This document shows positions 33,122 through 41,990 of a stretch of DNA of 64,000 nt, piece after piece. The DNA lies in contig JAHJHI010000034.1 in NCBI GenBank assembly GCA_018824085.1, positions 1-64,000 on the forward strand, given 5' to 3'. The notes beneath the pieces were generated by a model. That model worked only from the letters and a program-made list of their open reading frames with translations. It was not told the DNA's origin and ran no database searches. The DNA comes from Gammaproteobacteria bacterium. Its GTDB lineage: Bacteria > Pseudomonadota > Gammaproteobacteria > Burkholderiales > Rhodocyclaceae. A program made the translations under genes and the position numbers. Position 1 is the first letter of the stretch, and each line of letters starts with the position of its first letter.

Positions 33122-34261
33122 TCAGAGCGGGGTGTCGGGCGTGGTCTGCGCGTCGGCGCTCGGGAAGTCGTCCATCGGGCCGAGCGGCTTGCTGTCGCGC
33201 TGGAACAGCGGGTCGCTCATCATCTGAGCGGCAAGCAGGCGCGCCAGCGCGATGAGCGAGTCTTCGTGCGTGCGCTCCCAGCCATGCGAGGCGTCGCAGG
33301 CGAAGCACAGCAGTGCGGTGCGGATGTCGTTGCCGGCTTCGAGCGCCGAGGCGGCGTCGCTGCGGTAGAAGCGGAACACGTCGCGCGCGTGTTCGATGCC
33401 GTGTTCGCGGCACAGCGACAGCAGGTGGCGCGTGAGGTGCCAGTCGAACGGGCCTGCGCTGTCCATCATTGCGATGGTGACGCCGTAGTCGCTGGTGTTC
33501 TGGCCTTCGGCGTTGGTGCCGTTGTCGACCGAAATCATTTCTGCGACGTCGCCGCCGTGCAGGATGTGCGACGCGCCGACGCCGACCTCTTCGGAAATCG
33601 TGAACAGCAGCAGTACGTCCAGCGGCAGCAGCGCGCCGGTGCGCTTGATCGCTTCGGCGGCGGCCAGGAGCGATGCGACGCCCGCCTTGTCGTCCAGGTA
33701 ACGCGACGTGATGAAACCGTTCGGACCGAATTCGGTGCCCGGATCAACCGCGATCGTGTCGCCGACCCGCACGCCCAGCCGCATGAGGTCGCCGATGCTG
33801 CCGACGCGCTCGTCCAGCCGCACTTCCAGCTGCTTCCAGTCGACCGGCTGGGTGTCGATTTCCTTGTTGAAGGTATGGCCGGAGGCCTTGAGCGGCAGCA
33901 CGGTGCCGCGGAAGGTGCCGTTGTCACTGTAGATCGTGACGCGCGCGCCCTCGGCGAAGCGCGACGACCAGAAGCCGATCGGCACCAGTTCGAGACGGCC
34001 ATTGGGCTTGAGTGACTTCACCATGGCGCCGAGCGTGTCGAGATGGGCCGCGATGGCGCGCTTCGGGCTGTAGGCAGAGCCCGGCAGCACGGCCCGGATG
34101 GCGCCGCGCCGGCTCAGTGTGTAGTCGATGCCCAGGCTTTCGAGAATGTCGCACACGAGGTGCACCACGGCGTCGGTCATGCCCGACGGGCTGGGCGTGT
34201 CGAGCAGGCGCTTCAGCGTGGACAGCAGGAAGTCCTTGTTGATCAGGGGTACGGGTGGCAT
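33122..34261 (-). CDS. M42-family peptidase of the NAGGN osmoprotectant system
   Basis: Metallopeptidase-like protein of 379 residues. Family metal and catalytic residues are visible in AIAAHLDTLGAMV (His), SRYLDDKAGVAS (Asp), FTISEEVGVGAS (Glu-Glu) and MISVDNGT (Asp). M42 enzymes are dinuclear aminopeptidases; this subfamily travels with the N-acetylglutaminylglutamine amide genes, and its exact step is not settled. An upstream in-frame GTG at 34282, directly after the ngg stop, would add 7 residues; the ATG is chosen for alignment with the usual N-terminus. Last gene of the three-gene operon. Confidence 0.86.
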   Translation of the reverse strand: MPPVPLINKDFLLSTLKRLLDTPSPSGMTDAVVHLVCDILESLGIDYTLSRRGAIRAVLPGSAYSPKRAIAAHLDTLGAMVKSLKPNGRLELVPIGFWSSRFAEGARVTIYSDNGTFRGTVLPLKASGHTFNKEIDTQPVDWKQLEVRLDERVGSIGDLMRLGVRVGDTIAVDPGTEFGPNGFITSRYLDDKAGVASLLAAAEAIKRTGALLPLDVLLLFTISEEVGVGASHILHGGDVAEMISVDNGTNAEGQNTSDYGVTIAMMDSAGPFDWHLTRHLLSLCREHGIEHARDVFRFYRSDAASALEAGNDIRTALLCFACDASHGWERTHEDSLIALARLLAAQMMSDPLFQRDSKPLGPMDDFPSADAQTTPDTPL

Positions 34262-34282
34262 CAGCGTCTCGGTGGTCCGCAC

Positions 34283-36007
34283 TCAGGCGGGTGGCAGGCT
34301 GCGTGTCTGCGGGAACAGGAGGTCGACAAATCGTTCGACCGTTGGTTGCGGCTCGTGATTGGCCAGACCCGGTCGCTCGTTGGCTTCGATGACGGCGTAG
34401 GCGTCGCCGTCGACGGCGGGCACCATGAAGTCGAGGCCGACGACCGGGATGTCGAGCAGGCGTGACGCTTTTTCGGCGATGCTGCGCAGGACCGGATGCA
34501 GCTCCGCCGTGACGTCGTGGATGGTGCCGCCGGTGTGCAGATTGGCGGTCTTGCGCACCGCGAGCAGCGTTCCGGCAGGCAGCACGGAATCCATCGTGTG
34601 GCCGGCGCCAGCGACGCAGCGCTGCGTCTCGGCGTCCATCGGAATGCGGCTCTCGCCGTCGGTGGCCGCGGCGCGGCGCCGGCTGTGGCGCTCGATCAGC
34701 GTGCGCAGGTCGGACACGCCGTCGCCGACGACCTGTGCCGGACGGCGCGTCGCCGCAGCGACGACTTCATGGTCGATGACGACGATGCGCAGGTCCTGGC
34801 CGGCCACCATTTCCTCGACGATGACGTCGTCGCAGTAGCGCCGGGCGGCGTCGACGGCGCTGCGCACGGCGTCGACGCCGCTGACGTCGACGCTGATGCC
34901 CTTGCCCTGTTCGCCGCGCGCCGGCTTTACGACGACGCGCGGATGCTGCACGAGGAAGGCCTGCAGCGCGTCGTCATCGACCACGGTGATCTGCGCCGGC
35001 GTGCGCACGCCGCCGTCTTCGAGCACACGGCGGGTCACTCGCTTGTCGTCGCAGCGGCTCATGGCAATGGCCGACGTGAGTTCGGACAGCGACTCGCGGC
35101 AGGTGAGGGTGCGACCGCCGAAGCTCAGCTTGAAGTAGCCGAATTCCGCGTCCAGCACTTCGGCGTTGATGCCGCGCCGGCGCGCCTCGTTGACGATGAG
35201 CTGGGCGTAGATGTTGAGTCCGTCGTTGCTGTCCGGTCCCACGTAGAGCCTTTCGTTGATCGGGTTGCGGTTCTTCACGCAATAGACCGGAACGCGCTCG
35301 AAGCCGAGCTTCTCGTACAGACGGATGGCTTCGGTGTTGTCGTGCATCACCGACAGGTCCATGTAGTGCCGGCCCCGCTCGCGCATGCGCCGCGCGAGTT
35401 CGGCCACCAGCGCGATGCCGATGCCGTTGCGTACGCATTGCGGGTCAACCGCGAGCGACCAAAGGCTGGACCCGCCCTCGACGTCCTGGCAGGCGTGTAC
35501 GTGGTCGACGCCGGTCACGACGCCCAGGATCGCGCTGCCGTCGCTTTCGGCGGCGACAAGTATCTCCAGCCGCGGGTCGTTCGCGATGTGCTCGATGTAG
35601 CCGGCATAGACCGGCACCATGTTCCGGGTGCGCAGGATGCGGTTGATGTCCGCCTCGTCGGACGGGCACGCGGGGCGCACCGTCCATCCGTGCCGGATCG
35701 GCACGTCGAGGTGGGCGTTCTGCAGCGGCAGGCGGAAGGTGTGCGACGGGTCGAGGAAAAGCTGCAGCGGCGCGTGCGCGACGACGACGTGAGGGTCGCG
35801 CACATACATGGCGACGTCGCGCTGCAGCCGCGATTCGGCAGCCAGCGCGTGCGCCAGCGTGTCGGGGTCGACGAAGGTCTGGCCCATCAGCAGGCGGCCC
35901 CAGCCGCAGTCGATGACGGCCGGTCCGTCGCCGGATGTCGCCGGATGCCAGTGGCGCAGCGAAGCCATCTGGCGCGGGTCCATCGGATCATGCGAGGACG
36001 GTGTCAC
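34283..36007 (-). CDS. ngg: N-acetylglutaminylglutamine synthetase (GNAT plus ATP-grasp)
   Basis: Bifunctional enzyme of 574 residues. A GNAT acetyltransferase domain at about 95-245 carries the acetyl-CoA motif VRNGIGIALVAEL and the following YEKLGFERV. An ATP-grasp ligase domain at about 290-565 carries VVVKPARGEQGKGISVDV and the metal-binding end YAVIEANERPG. Together they acetylate glutamine and ligate a second glutamine to make the osmolyte precursor. The GTG start is well supported: AGGAGG directly follows the asnO stop codon, 7 bases upstream. An ATG 8 codons later is a weaker alternative. Confidence 0.9.
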   Translation of the reverse strand: MTPSSHDPMDPRQMASLRHWHPATSGDGPAVIDCGWGRLLMGQTFVDPDTLAHALAAESRLQRDVAMYVRDPHVVVAHAPLQLFLDPSHTFRLPLQNAHLDVPIRHGWTVRPACPSDEADINRILRTRNMVPVYAGYIEHIANDPRLEILVAAESDGSAILGVVTGVDHVHACQDVEGGSSLWSLAVDPQCVRNGIGIALVAELARRMRERGRHYMDLSVMHDNTEAIRLYEKLGFERVPVYCVKNRNPINERLYVGPDSNDGLNIYAQLIVNEARRRGINAEVLDAEFGYFKLSFGGRTLTCRESLSELTSAIAMSRCDDKRVTRRVLEDGGVRTPAQITVVDDDALQAFLVQHPRVVVKPARGEQGKGISVDVSGVDAVRSAVDAARRYCDDVIVEEMVAGQDLRIVVIDHEVVAAATRRPAQVVGDGVSDLRTLIERHSRRRAAATDGESRIPMDAETQRCVAGAGHTMDSVLPAGTLLAVRKTANLHTGGTIHDVTAELHPVLRSIAEKASRLLDIPVVGLDFMVPAVDGDAYAVIEANERPGLANHEPQPTVERFVDLLFPQTRSLPPA

Positions 36008-36020
36008 CCGGTGGCCTCCT

Positions 36021-37799
36021 TCAGAGTCCGTGGTTCTGCAACCACAGTTCGAGCAGCGCGACCTGCCAGAGCTTGGAGCCGCGCAGCGGCGTGATGTGGT
36101 CGGACGGTGCCGCGAGCAGGCGGTCCACCTCGCTGCGCCGGAACACACCGCGTTCGCGCGCGGCGCGGCTGCCCAGCGTGTCGCGGATCATGTCGAGCAC
36201 CGGTCCGTCGATGTACTTCAGGATGGGCACCGGGAAGTAGCCCTTGGGCCGGTCCACCACCTCGCGCGGCAGGATGCGGCGCGCGATGGACTTCAGTACG
36301 CCCTTGCCGTCGTCGCCCAGCTTGTCGAGCGCCGGCAGCCGGCCGGCCAGTTCGACCAGTTCATGGTCGAGGAAGGGAACGCGTGCCTCCAGACCCCAGG
36401 CCATCGTCATGCTGTCGACGCGCTTCACCGGGTCATCGACCAGCATGACCGTGGTGTCGATGTGCAGCGCCTTCTCGACCGGGGAGCTGTGTTCGAGCGC
36501 CGCGAAATGGCGTTCGAGGAAGGTCTGGCTGGCGTCGCCCGACAGCATGGATGGCTCCAGCGTCTGCGCCATCTCTTCCGGTGTGCGGTCGAAGAAGGCG
36601 GCGCGGTAGGCGGCCACCGCGTCGCCCGGCGGTGTCGCGGCGATCTTCGGATACCAGTGGTAACCGGCGAACACCTCGTCCGCGCCCTGGCCGCTCTGCA
36701 CGACCTTCGTGTGCTTCGCGACCTCGCGCGACAGCAGGTAGAAGGCGACGTTGTCGTAGCTCACCATCGGCTCGTTCATCGCCGCGATGGTGCCCGGCAG
36801 CGCGTCCATCAGCTGCGCGGTCGGGATGTGGATCTGGTGGTGATCGGTGGCGTAGCGCTGCGCCACCAGGTCGGAGTACTTGAACTCGTCACCGGCTTCG
36901 CCGCCCGCCGCGTCGAAGCCGATCGAGAATGTCTGCAGCCCTTTCTGGCCCATGTCGGCGAGCAGCGCGACGATGAGGCTGGAATCGACGCCGCCGGACA
37001 GCAGTACGCCGACCGGCACGTCGGCCACCATGCGCCGCTCGACCGCGCGGCGCAGCGCCTCCTCGACCATGGCTTCACGCTCGGCGGCCGGCAGCGCGGC
37101 GAGCGCCGGGTCTTCGGCCACCTCCAGCGTCCACCACGTGCGCGTCCTGCGCGTGCCGTCCGGTTCGATGCGCATGATGGTGGCCGGTGCCAGCTTCTGC
37201 ACGCCGCGCACGATGGTGTGCGGCGGCGGCACCACGGCGTGCCAGGACATGTAGTGGTTCAGTGCGTCCAGATCGAGGGCGGTGTCGATGCCGCCACCGG
37301 CCAGAATGGCCGGCAGCGTGGAGGCGAAGCGCAGCCCGCCGGCGATCGGCGCGACATACAGTGGCTTGATGCCGAAGCGGTCGCGCGCCAGCGTCAGGCG
37401 CCCGCTGTCGCGCTCGTAGGCGGCAAACGCGAACATGCCGTGGAAGCGTTCGACACAGGCTTCGCCCCAGGCGTGGAAGGCCTTGAGCACGACCTCGGTG
37501 TCGCCGGTGGAGGCAAAGCTGTAGCCGCGCGCTCGGAGCTCCTCGCGCAGCGCTTCGTAGTTGTAGATGCAGCCGTTGAACGCCAGCGTGATGCCCAGTC
37601 CGATGTCCACCATCGGTTGCTGCGCATGCTCGCTGAGATCGATGATCTTCAGCCGGCGGTGCGCGACGGCGTAGCGGCCCTGATGGAACATGCCCTGCGC
37701 GTCGGGGCCGCGAGGCGCGATGACCTCCGACATGCGGGACACGGCGGCGACGTCGGCCGCCTGCTGATCAAATCGGATTTCTCCTGCGAAACCGCACAT
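36021..37799 (-). CDS. asnO: Asparagine synthase-like amidotransferase of NAGGN synthesis
   Basis: The enzyme has 592 residues. The N-terminal class II glutaminase begins MCGFAGE, so Cys2 becomes the nucleophile after Met removal; this fixes the start, although the frame continues 43 codons upstream. The synthetase domain has the PP-loop SGGVDSS (268-274) and GQGADEVFAGY. In this operon it amidates the terminal carboxylate of N-acetylglutaminylglutamine rather than aspartate. First gene of asnO-ngg-peptidase, probably induced by osmotic stress. Ordinary AsnB was considered; the neighbours favour the NAGGN role. Confidence 0.9.
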   Translation of the reverse strand: MCGFAGEIRFDQQAADVAAVSRMSEVIAPRGPDAQGMFHQGRYAVAHRRLKIIDLSEHAQQPMVDIGLGITLAFNGCIYNYEALREELRARGYSFASTGDTEVVLKAFHAWGEACVERFHGMFAFAAYERDSGRLTLARDRFGIKPLYVAPIAGGLRFASTLPAILAGGGIDTALDLDALNHYMSWHAVVPPPHTIVRGVQKLAPATIMRIEPDGTRRTRTWWTLEVAEDPALAALPAAEREAMVEEALRRAVERRMVADVPVGVLLSGGVDSSLIVALLADMGQKGLQTFSIGFDAAGGEAGDEFKYSDLVAQRYATDHHQIHIPTAQLMDALPGTIAAMNEPMVSYDNVAFYLLSREVAKHTKVVQSGQGADEVFAGYHWYPKIAATPPGDAVAAYRAAFFDRTPEEMAQTLEPSMLSGDASQTFLERHFAALEHSSPVEKALHIDTTVMLVDDPVKRVDSMTMAWGLEARVPFLDHELVELAGRLPALDKLGDDGKGVLKSIARRILPREVVDRPKGYFPVPILKYIDGPVLDMIRDTLGSRAARERGVFRRSEVDRLLAAPSDHITPLRGSKLWQVALLELWLQNHGL

Positions 37800-37898
37800 G
37801 GGCGCTGGCTGCCTTTCCTGAAATTGGGAGGGGTCGATGCGCACTGCGACGTCATTGCCGACGGTGGCGGATCCGGAACGGCGATCGGGTGGCCCTTC

Positions 37899-37928
37899 AG
37901 TATCCGTGACCGAAGGCGCCGAAGTCAA
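37899..37928 (-). promoter_or_regulatory. Candidate sigma-70 promoter of the NAGGN operon
   Basis: On the minus strand TTGACT (37928-37923) and GATACT (37904-37899) are separated by 18 bases, upstream of asnO. Transcription would begin near 37892, giving a leader of about 93 bases. Only the hexamers support this. Confidence 0.35.
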
Positions 37929-38024
37929 ATGACGGTCGGCATGCCGGCGCGCGCTTCTGTGGCCGATAAGCGCGGAGTCAGCCCGATGCCTTCGGCGTAA
38001 GACAAGGGCGCGCGGGCGTCCTCG

Positions 38025-38432
38025 TCAATGCCGGTCGAAGCGCAGGTGCCGGAAGGCAGCGGGCGCGTGTGACACCACCGAAGAGCAGACCAGCAACAGC
38101 CAGAAAAGTGCTGCCGCGCGCTCCGGCATGGCCGCCATCGTGGCGACGACGACAAGCTTGAGCGGAATGAACAGGCCGGCCAGTTCGACCGCGTGGCGGG
38201 GTTTGGTCCAGAGCTCTATACCGTAGAGCGACAGGCCGGTACCGAACAGGAGTGCGATGGCCGCGATGCGGTGGCTGCCGTCGCTGCCGCCGTGCAGCAG
38301 CGCTGCGCCGACGAGCACGACGCCCACCAGATGCAGCGAGCGCAGCGCGACCAGCAACCAGCGCCGACCGGGAAAATCGCGACGGTGCCCCGGCGGGTGA
38401 GCGGGGGCGTCGAGGGTGGTATGGGCTGACAT
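38025..38432 (-). CDS. Small four-helix membrane protein, unknown function
   Basis: The protein has 135 residues. After a polar N-terminus, four hydrophobic helices follow (LHLVGVVLVGAALL, IAAIALLFGTGLSLYGIEL, LAGLFIPLKLVVVATMAAM, LFWLLLVCSSVVSH). Histidines and charged residues sit at helix ends, but no family motif is recognised. The ATG at 38432 is chosen over an in-frame start at 38492 because the extra 20 residues look non-coding. It lies 49 bases downstream of the MFS gene on the same strand and may be co-transcribed. Confidence 0.6.
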   Translation of the reverse strand: MSAHTTLDAPAHPPGHRRDFPGRRWLLVALRSLHLVGVVLVGAALLHGGSDGSHRIAAIALLFGTGLSLYGIELWTKPRHAVELAGLFIPLKLVVVATMAAMPERAAALFWLLLVCSSVVSHAPAAFRHLRFDRH

Positions 38433-38481
38433 CGGTGGAGTATCGCTCAAGCGGCGCCTGCCGTGAAACCCTGCGCACGGG

Positions 38482-39729
38482 TCAGCCGGCACCGCATCGG
38501 GCGGGCCTGCGCTGCGCGGGCAAGCGTGCAGCGAGTGCGGCGACAGACGTTGCCGTTGCCAGCGCGATCACGCCGCTCCAGCCCCAGCGGGCCAGTGCCA
38601 GGCTGCCGAGGGCGGCGCCCGAGGCCATGCCGACGAACATGCCGGTGAAGAGCAGCGCATTGAGCCGGCTGCGTGCACCCGGGTCGATGCCGTAGACGAT
38701 GGTCTGGTGGGCAACCAGCGCCGCCTGGATGCCGAAGTCGAAGCCGATCGCGCTGACGACGATCAATGCCAGCTGCGCCTGGGGCGGCAGCAGGAAGGAC
38801 AGGCCCATGACGGCGAACGACACGGCAGCCAGACCGGCGCCCAGGCGGGTCACCGGTTCCGGCCCGGAACGGTCGGCCAGGCGTCCGGCCAGCGGCGCGG
38901 CCAGCGCGCCGGCGGCACCGGCCAGACCGAAGGCGCCGGCGGCCGCGCTGCCCAGATGGAAGCTGCCGTGCAGCATGACGGCGAGCGTCGACCAGAAGGC
39001 ACTGAAGCCGGCCGACAGCAGCCCTTGCGACCATGCGGCGCGGCGCAGTGCGCCGTGCTGGCGCCACAGTGCGATCATCGAACCGAGCAGCGCGCGATAG
39101 CTCAACTGCGTCGTCGGGCTGAAGCGCGGCAGGCCGCGCCAGGCGGCGACGCCGATCAGTGCGATCGCGAGCGCCGCGCCGACGTACATCGAGCGCCAGC
39201 CGAAATGCTCGGCCACGAAGCCGCTGACCACGCGCGACAGCAGGATGCCCAGCAGCAGGCCGGTCATCACCGTGCCGACGATCTTGCCGCGCTGCGTGTC
39301 CGGCGCCAGGGTTGCCGCCGCCGGCACGATGTCCTGCGTCAGCGTCGCTGTCAGGCCGACGGCCAGACTGGCCCACAGCAGCGTGCCGATGCCGGGCGCG
39401 AAGCCGCTCAACAGCAATGCCAGCGTCAGCAGCGCCGCCTTGCCGAGGATGATCAGGCGCCGGTCATGACGGTCGCCCAGCGGTGCCAGCAGCAGGATGC
39501 CCAGCGCGTAGCCGAGCTGGGTCAGCGTTGGCACCAGACCGACCATGCGTCCGTCGGCACCGATGTCGGCACCGATGTCGGCGCCGAGCACGCCGAGCAT
39601 GGGCTGGCTGTAATAGAGCGACGCCACGCTCAGGCCGGCGCCGGTCGCGAGCAGCAGCAACAGCGTCGCCGGTACGCCGGTAGCCGGAATCGGTGCGGCG
39701 CCGGCATGGGTGGATTGCACGGATGACAT
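38482..39729 (-). CDS. MFS transporter (putative drug or metabolite efflux)
   Basis: Transporter of 415 residues with 12 predicted helices. The loop 2-3 motif appears as LLLAPLGDRHDRRLIILGK and the second half repeats it as PLAGRLADRSGPEP. The helix 4-5 region MTGLLLGILLSRVVSGFVAEHFGWR resembles the DHA efflux group and sugar/arabinose efflux-like proteins. Substrate unknown. It contains a short tandem repeat (GADIGADIGADG) in the first periplasmic loop. AAGGGG precedes the ATG. It is divergent from a LysR gene that probably controls it. Confidence 0.85.
   Translation of the reverse strand: MSSVQSTHAGAAPIPATGVPATLLLLLATGAGLSVASLYYSQPMLGVLGADIGADIGADGRMVGLVPTLTQLGYALGILLLAPLGDRHDRRLIILGKAALLTLALLLSGFAPGIGTLLWASLAVGLTATLTQDIVPAAATLAPDTQRGKIVGTVMTGLLLGILLSRVVSGFVAEHFGWRSMYVGAALAIALIGVAAWRGLPRFSPTTQLSYRALLGSMIALWRQHGALRRAAWSQGLLSAGFSAFWSTLAVMLHGSFHLGSAAAGAFGLAGAAGALAAPLAGRLADRSGPEPVTRLGAGLAAVSFAVMGLSFLLPPQAQLALIVVSAIGFDFGIQAALVAHQTIVYGIDPGARSRLNALLFTGMFVGMASGAALGSLALARWGWSGVIALATATSVAALAARLPAQRRPARCGAG
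39553..39588. repeat. In-frame 12-bp tandem repeat inside the MFS gene
   Basis: GTCGGCACCGAT occurs twice without change (39553-39576), followed by a degenerate third unit GTCGGCGCCGAG. It encodes repeated Ala-Asp-Ile-Gly in a loop. Being a multiple of three, copy-number change would not shift the frame. Confidence 0.7.
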
Positions 39730-39761
39730 GGTCAGGCCCCTTTTGTTATGCGATGGACGCA

Positions 39762-39778
39762 TTTTGTCGGGACCAAAA
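39762..39778. promoter_or_regulatory. LysR-type binding site between divergent MFS and LysR genes
   Basis: TTTTG-TCGGGAC-CAAAA is a perfect 5-bp inverted repeat containing the LysR core T-N11-A (TTG-N7-CAA). It lies 33 bases before the MFS ATG and 47 before the LysR ATG, a standard shared operator position. Confidence 0.55.
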
Positions 39779-39825
39779 ACGCGGTGGTAGTGCCGCCGGA
39801 CGCAGGTTTGATATACGCTTTGCGC

Positions 39826-40794
39826 ATGATAGATGCCTCCCACGCGGGTGCTGACCGGATCGAACTGATGCAGACTTTCGTGCGCATTGTCGAAACCGGC
39901 AGCCTGTCCGCCGCCGCCGCACAGCTGGAGACCACCCAGCCTACCGTGAGCCGGCGGCTGCAGGCACTGGAGCGCTCGCTCGGGGTGAAGCTGCTGCAGC
40001 GCTCGACGCATGCGATGAAGCTCACCGAGGATGGCGAGCGCTGCCTCGCGCATGCGCGCGAACTGGTCGGCAGCTGGCAGGCGATGGCGGCCGAACTGCG
40101 CGGCGCGCACGACGTGCCGCGCGGCGTGCTGCGCGTGCTGGTGCCACACGCGTTCGGACAGGACCAGCTGGTGGCGCCGCTGGCTGACTATCTGCGCAGC
40201 TATCCGGAGGTGTCGGTGGAGTGGCTGCTGCATGACAGACGGCCGGATTTCATCGCGGAAGGCATCGATTGCGCGATCCAGGTCGGCGCCGTCGAGGACC
40301 CGGCCGTGGTCGCCATCCGCCTCGCCGAGGTGCCGCGCATCGTCGTGGCGGCGCCGGAGCTGGCCGGTGACGAGGTACTTTCAGGCGACGTCGCGGCGCT
40401 GCACGCGCTGCCCTGGCTGGCGCTCAAAACCTTCTATCGGGACGAGGTGACGCTGTCACCGGTGGGCGGCGGCGACACGCACGCTTTCGCGATCCGGCCG
40501 CGACTGGCCACCGACAGTCTCTACGCGCTGCGCAAGGCGGCGCTGGCCGGTCTCGGGGCGGGCGTCCTGTCGGCGTGGATGGTGCGTGACGATCTGGATC
40601 AGGGGCGGCTGGTCCATCTGGTGCCGTCCTGGGAGGCCGCGCCGCTGCCCGTGTATCTGCTCTATCCGCATGCGCGCCACTACCCGGCGAAGCTGCGCCT
40701 GTTTGTCGAGTTGATGCGGGTCAGGATGCCGGCCATCGCCGGTGTGCGTCGGCCGGACATTCGCGCACCCCACGCCGTGCCGCCGCGCCGCTGA
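39826..40794 (+). CDS. LysR-family transcriptional regulator
   Basis: The protein has 322 residues. The N-terminal winged helix has MQTFVRIVETGSLSAAAAQL and TTQPTVSRRLQALERSLGVK (about 15-60); the rest is a periplasmic-binding-protein-like effector domain. It belongs to the group in which the helix opens MQTFVRIVETGS, often repressing an adjacent efflux gene. An upstream in-frame start at 39748 would run through the operator, so 39826 is preferred. It probably regulates the divergent MFS gene. Its effector is unknown. Confidence 0.86.
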   Translation: MIDASHAGADRIELMQTFVRIVETGSLSAAAAQLETTQPTVSRRLQALERSLGVKLLQRSTHAMKLTEDGERCLAHARELVGSWQAMAAELRGAHDVPRGVLRVLVPHAFGQDQLVAPLADYLRSYPEVSVEWLLHDRRPDFIAEGIDCAIQVGAVEDPAVVAIRLAEVPRIVVAAPELAGDEVLSGDVAALHALPWLALKTFYRDEVTLSPVGGGDTHAFAIRPRLATDSLYALRKAALAGLGAGVLSAWMVRDDLDQGRLVHLVPSWEAAPLPVYLLYPHARHYPAKLRLFVELMRVRMPAIAGVRRPDIRAPHAVPPRR

Positions 40795-40803
40795 ACACCG
40801 GCC

Positions 40804-41517
40804 TCACCAGGCGTCCATCGGGCTGATGCCGGCGCCCGGATCCAGCCAGGGGCCGGTGCCGCTGTGCGATGCGCTGGAGGCGGGTACGAAGGCGCCGGAG
40901 TGCATGTCGAACACATGCACCTCGCCGTCCTCGATGACGTAGTGCCAGCCGTGCAGCGCGAGCCGGCCGGCATCGACCCGGCTGCGCACCATCGGATACC
41001 CCATCAGCCGTTCGAGCTGCAGCACGACGGCGCGCTGTTCGGTGCGGCGCAGGATGTCGGGGCGGACTTCGCCCGCAGCCGACACGGCCGCCGGCAACGT
41101 TGCTTCGCGCCCGAGATCGAGCCATGCGTTCAGATTGGGCGCGTCGGCGGTGACGCCTTCGTAGAGCGCTCGCACGCCGCCGCAGTGGCTGTGGCCGCAG
41201 ACGACGATATGGGCGACCGCGAGGTTCAGCACCGCGTATTCGATCGCGGCGGCGGTGCCGTGAAAGCCGGCGAGCTGGTTGCCTGCGCGCCCGTTGCAGT
41301 CGCAGGGCGGCACGAAGGCGCCGACGTTGCGCACGATGAACAGCTCGCCCGGGCCGGTGCCGGTCAGCAGATAGGGCACGAGGCGAGAATCCGAACAGCC
41401 GATGAACAGGATGGTCGGATGCTGGCCCTCCCGCACGAGGTGCTGGAACTGCTCCTGCACGCCGGGAAAGGTGTGTTCGTGGAAGCGGCGCAGGCGGTCC
41501 AGCAGTTCGTCGGGCAT
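40804..41517 (-). CDS. Beta-class carbonic anhydrase
   Basis: The enzyme has 237 residues and interconverts CO2 and bicarbonate. Zinc ligands are Cys41, His109 and Cys112 (CSDSR, CGHSHCGG), with the Asp43-Arg45 dyad. The LVPYLLTGTGPGELFIVRN segment is typical. It ends the long unit nar-ubiUVT, 23 bases after ubiT. Bicarbonate supply or pH balance during nitrate respiration are possible roles, inferred from position only. It is convergent with the LysR gene, 9 bases away. Confidence 0.92.
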   Translation of the reverse strand: MPDELLDRLRRFHEHTFPGVQEQFQHLVREGQHPTILFIGCSDSRLVPYLLTGTGPGELFIVRNVGAFVPPCDCNGRAGNQLAGFHGTAAAIEYAVLNLAVAHIVVCGHSHCGGVRALYEGVTADAPNLNAWLDLGREATLPAAVSAAGEVRPDILRRTEQRAVVLQLERLMGYPMVRSRVDAGRLALHGWHYVIEDGEVHVFDMHSGAFVPASSASHSGTGPWLDPGAGISPMDAW

Positions 41518-41540
41518 GGCGGTGTGGTTTTCCCGTCCGT

Positions 41541-41990
41541 TCAGGCGCGGCGCAGCGGCCAGTGCAGCAGCGGGCCGATGGCGTCCAGCGTGTTCTTCAG
41601 CAACAGGCCGTATTCGGTGTCGCCTTCCATGACCAGCGCGCGTTCGAAGAACAGCCGGTCGGCGTCGTCGTCGCCGCGCAGCAGGCGCAGGTAGCTGGCC
41701 GCGTCGGCGGCGATGCGCAGCGTCGCCGGACCGGACGCCGGCGCGCTGCGGAAATGCCCGTCGCGCAGCGTGACGCGGCAGCGCAGGCCGAAATCGCGGA
41801 CTTCGATATCCACCGCGTGGCCGGCCAGCCGTGCTGCGGCGTCGGCCGGCAGGCGCGGGCGCAGGACGCGCTCGAGCGCGAGTGCGAGCAAGTGCGACGG
41901 CGGGTGTACCGGCAGGCGCGCGACGAGTTCGCGCAGCACGGGCGGCAACGGCGGCAGTACCCGATGTGACGGTGTGGCTGAGGGGGTCAT
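41541..41990 (-). CDS. ubiT: UbiT-like SCP2-domain protein, anaerobic ubiquinone synthesis
   Basis: The protein has 149 residues with an SCP2 lipid-binding fold (VDIEVRDFGLRCRVTLRDGHF, then PATLRIAADAASYLRLLRG and the late DTEYGLLLKNTLDAIG). UbiT accompanies UbiU and UbiV in the oxygen-independent ubiquinone pathway and is thought to bind isoprenoid intermediates. Its start overlaps the ubiV stop by 4 bases. The SCP2 fold alone would be ambiguous; the adjacent ubiU and ubiV decide it. Confidence 0.86.
   Translation of the reverse strand: MTPSATPSHRVLPPLPPVLRELVARLPVHPPSHLLALALERVLRPRLPADAAARLAGHAVDIEVRDFGLRCRVTLRDGHFRSAPASGPATLRIAADAASYLRLLRGDDDADRLFFERALVMEGDTEYGLLLKNTLDAIGPLLHWPLRRA

Noticed and set aside
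31262-34015. A 917-codon plus-strand frame across the chemoreceptor and M42 peptidase genes
   Set aside because: It spans two clear minus-strand genes and their spacer and has no recognisable motif or ribosome site.
36008-36148. N-terminal extension of ngg upstream of the GTG
   Set aside because: It runs back into asnO coding sequence, is Cys/Arg/Ser-rich without homology features, and the AGGAGG site clearly marks the GTG at 36007.
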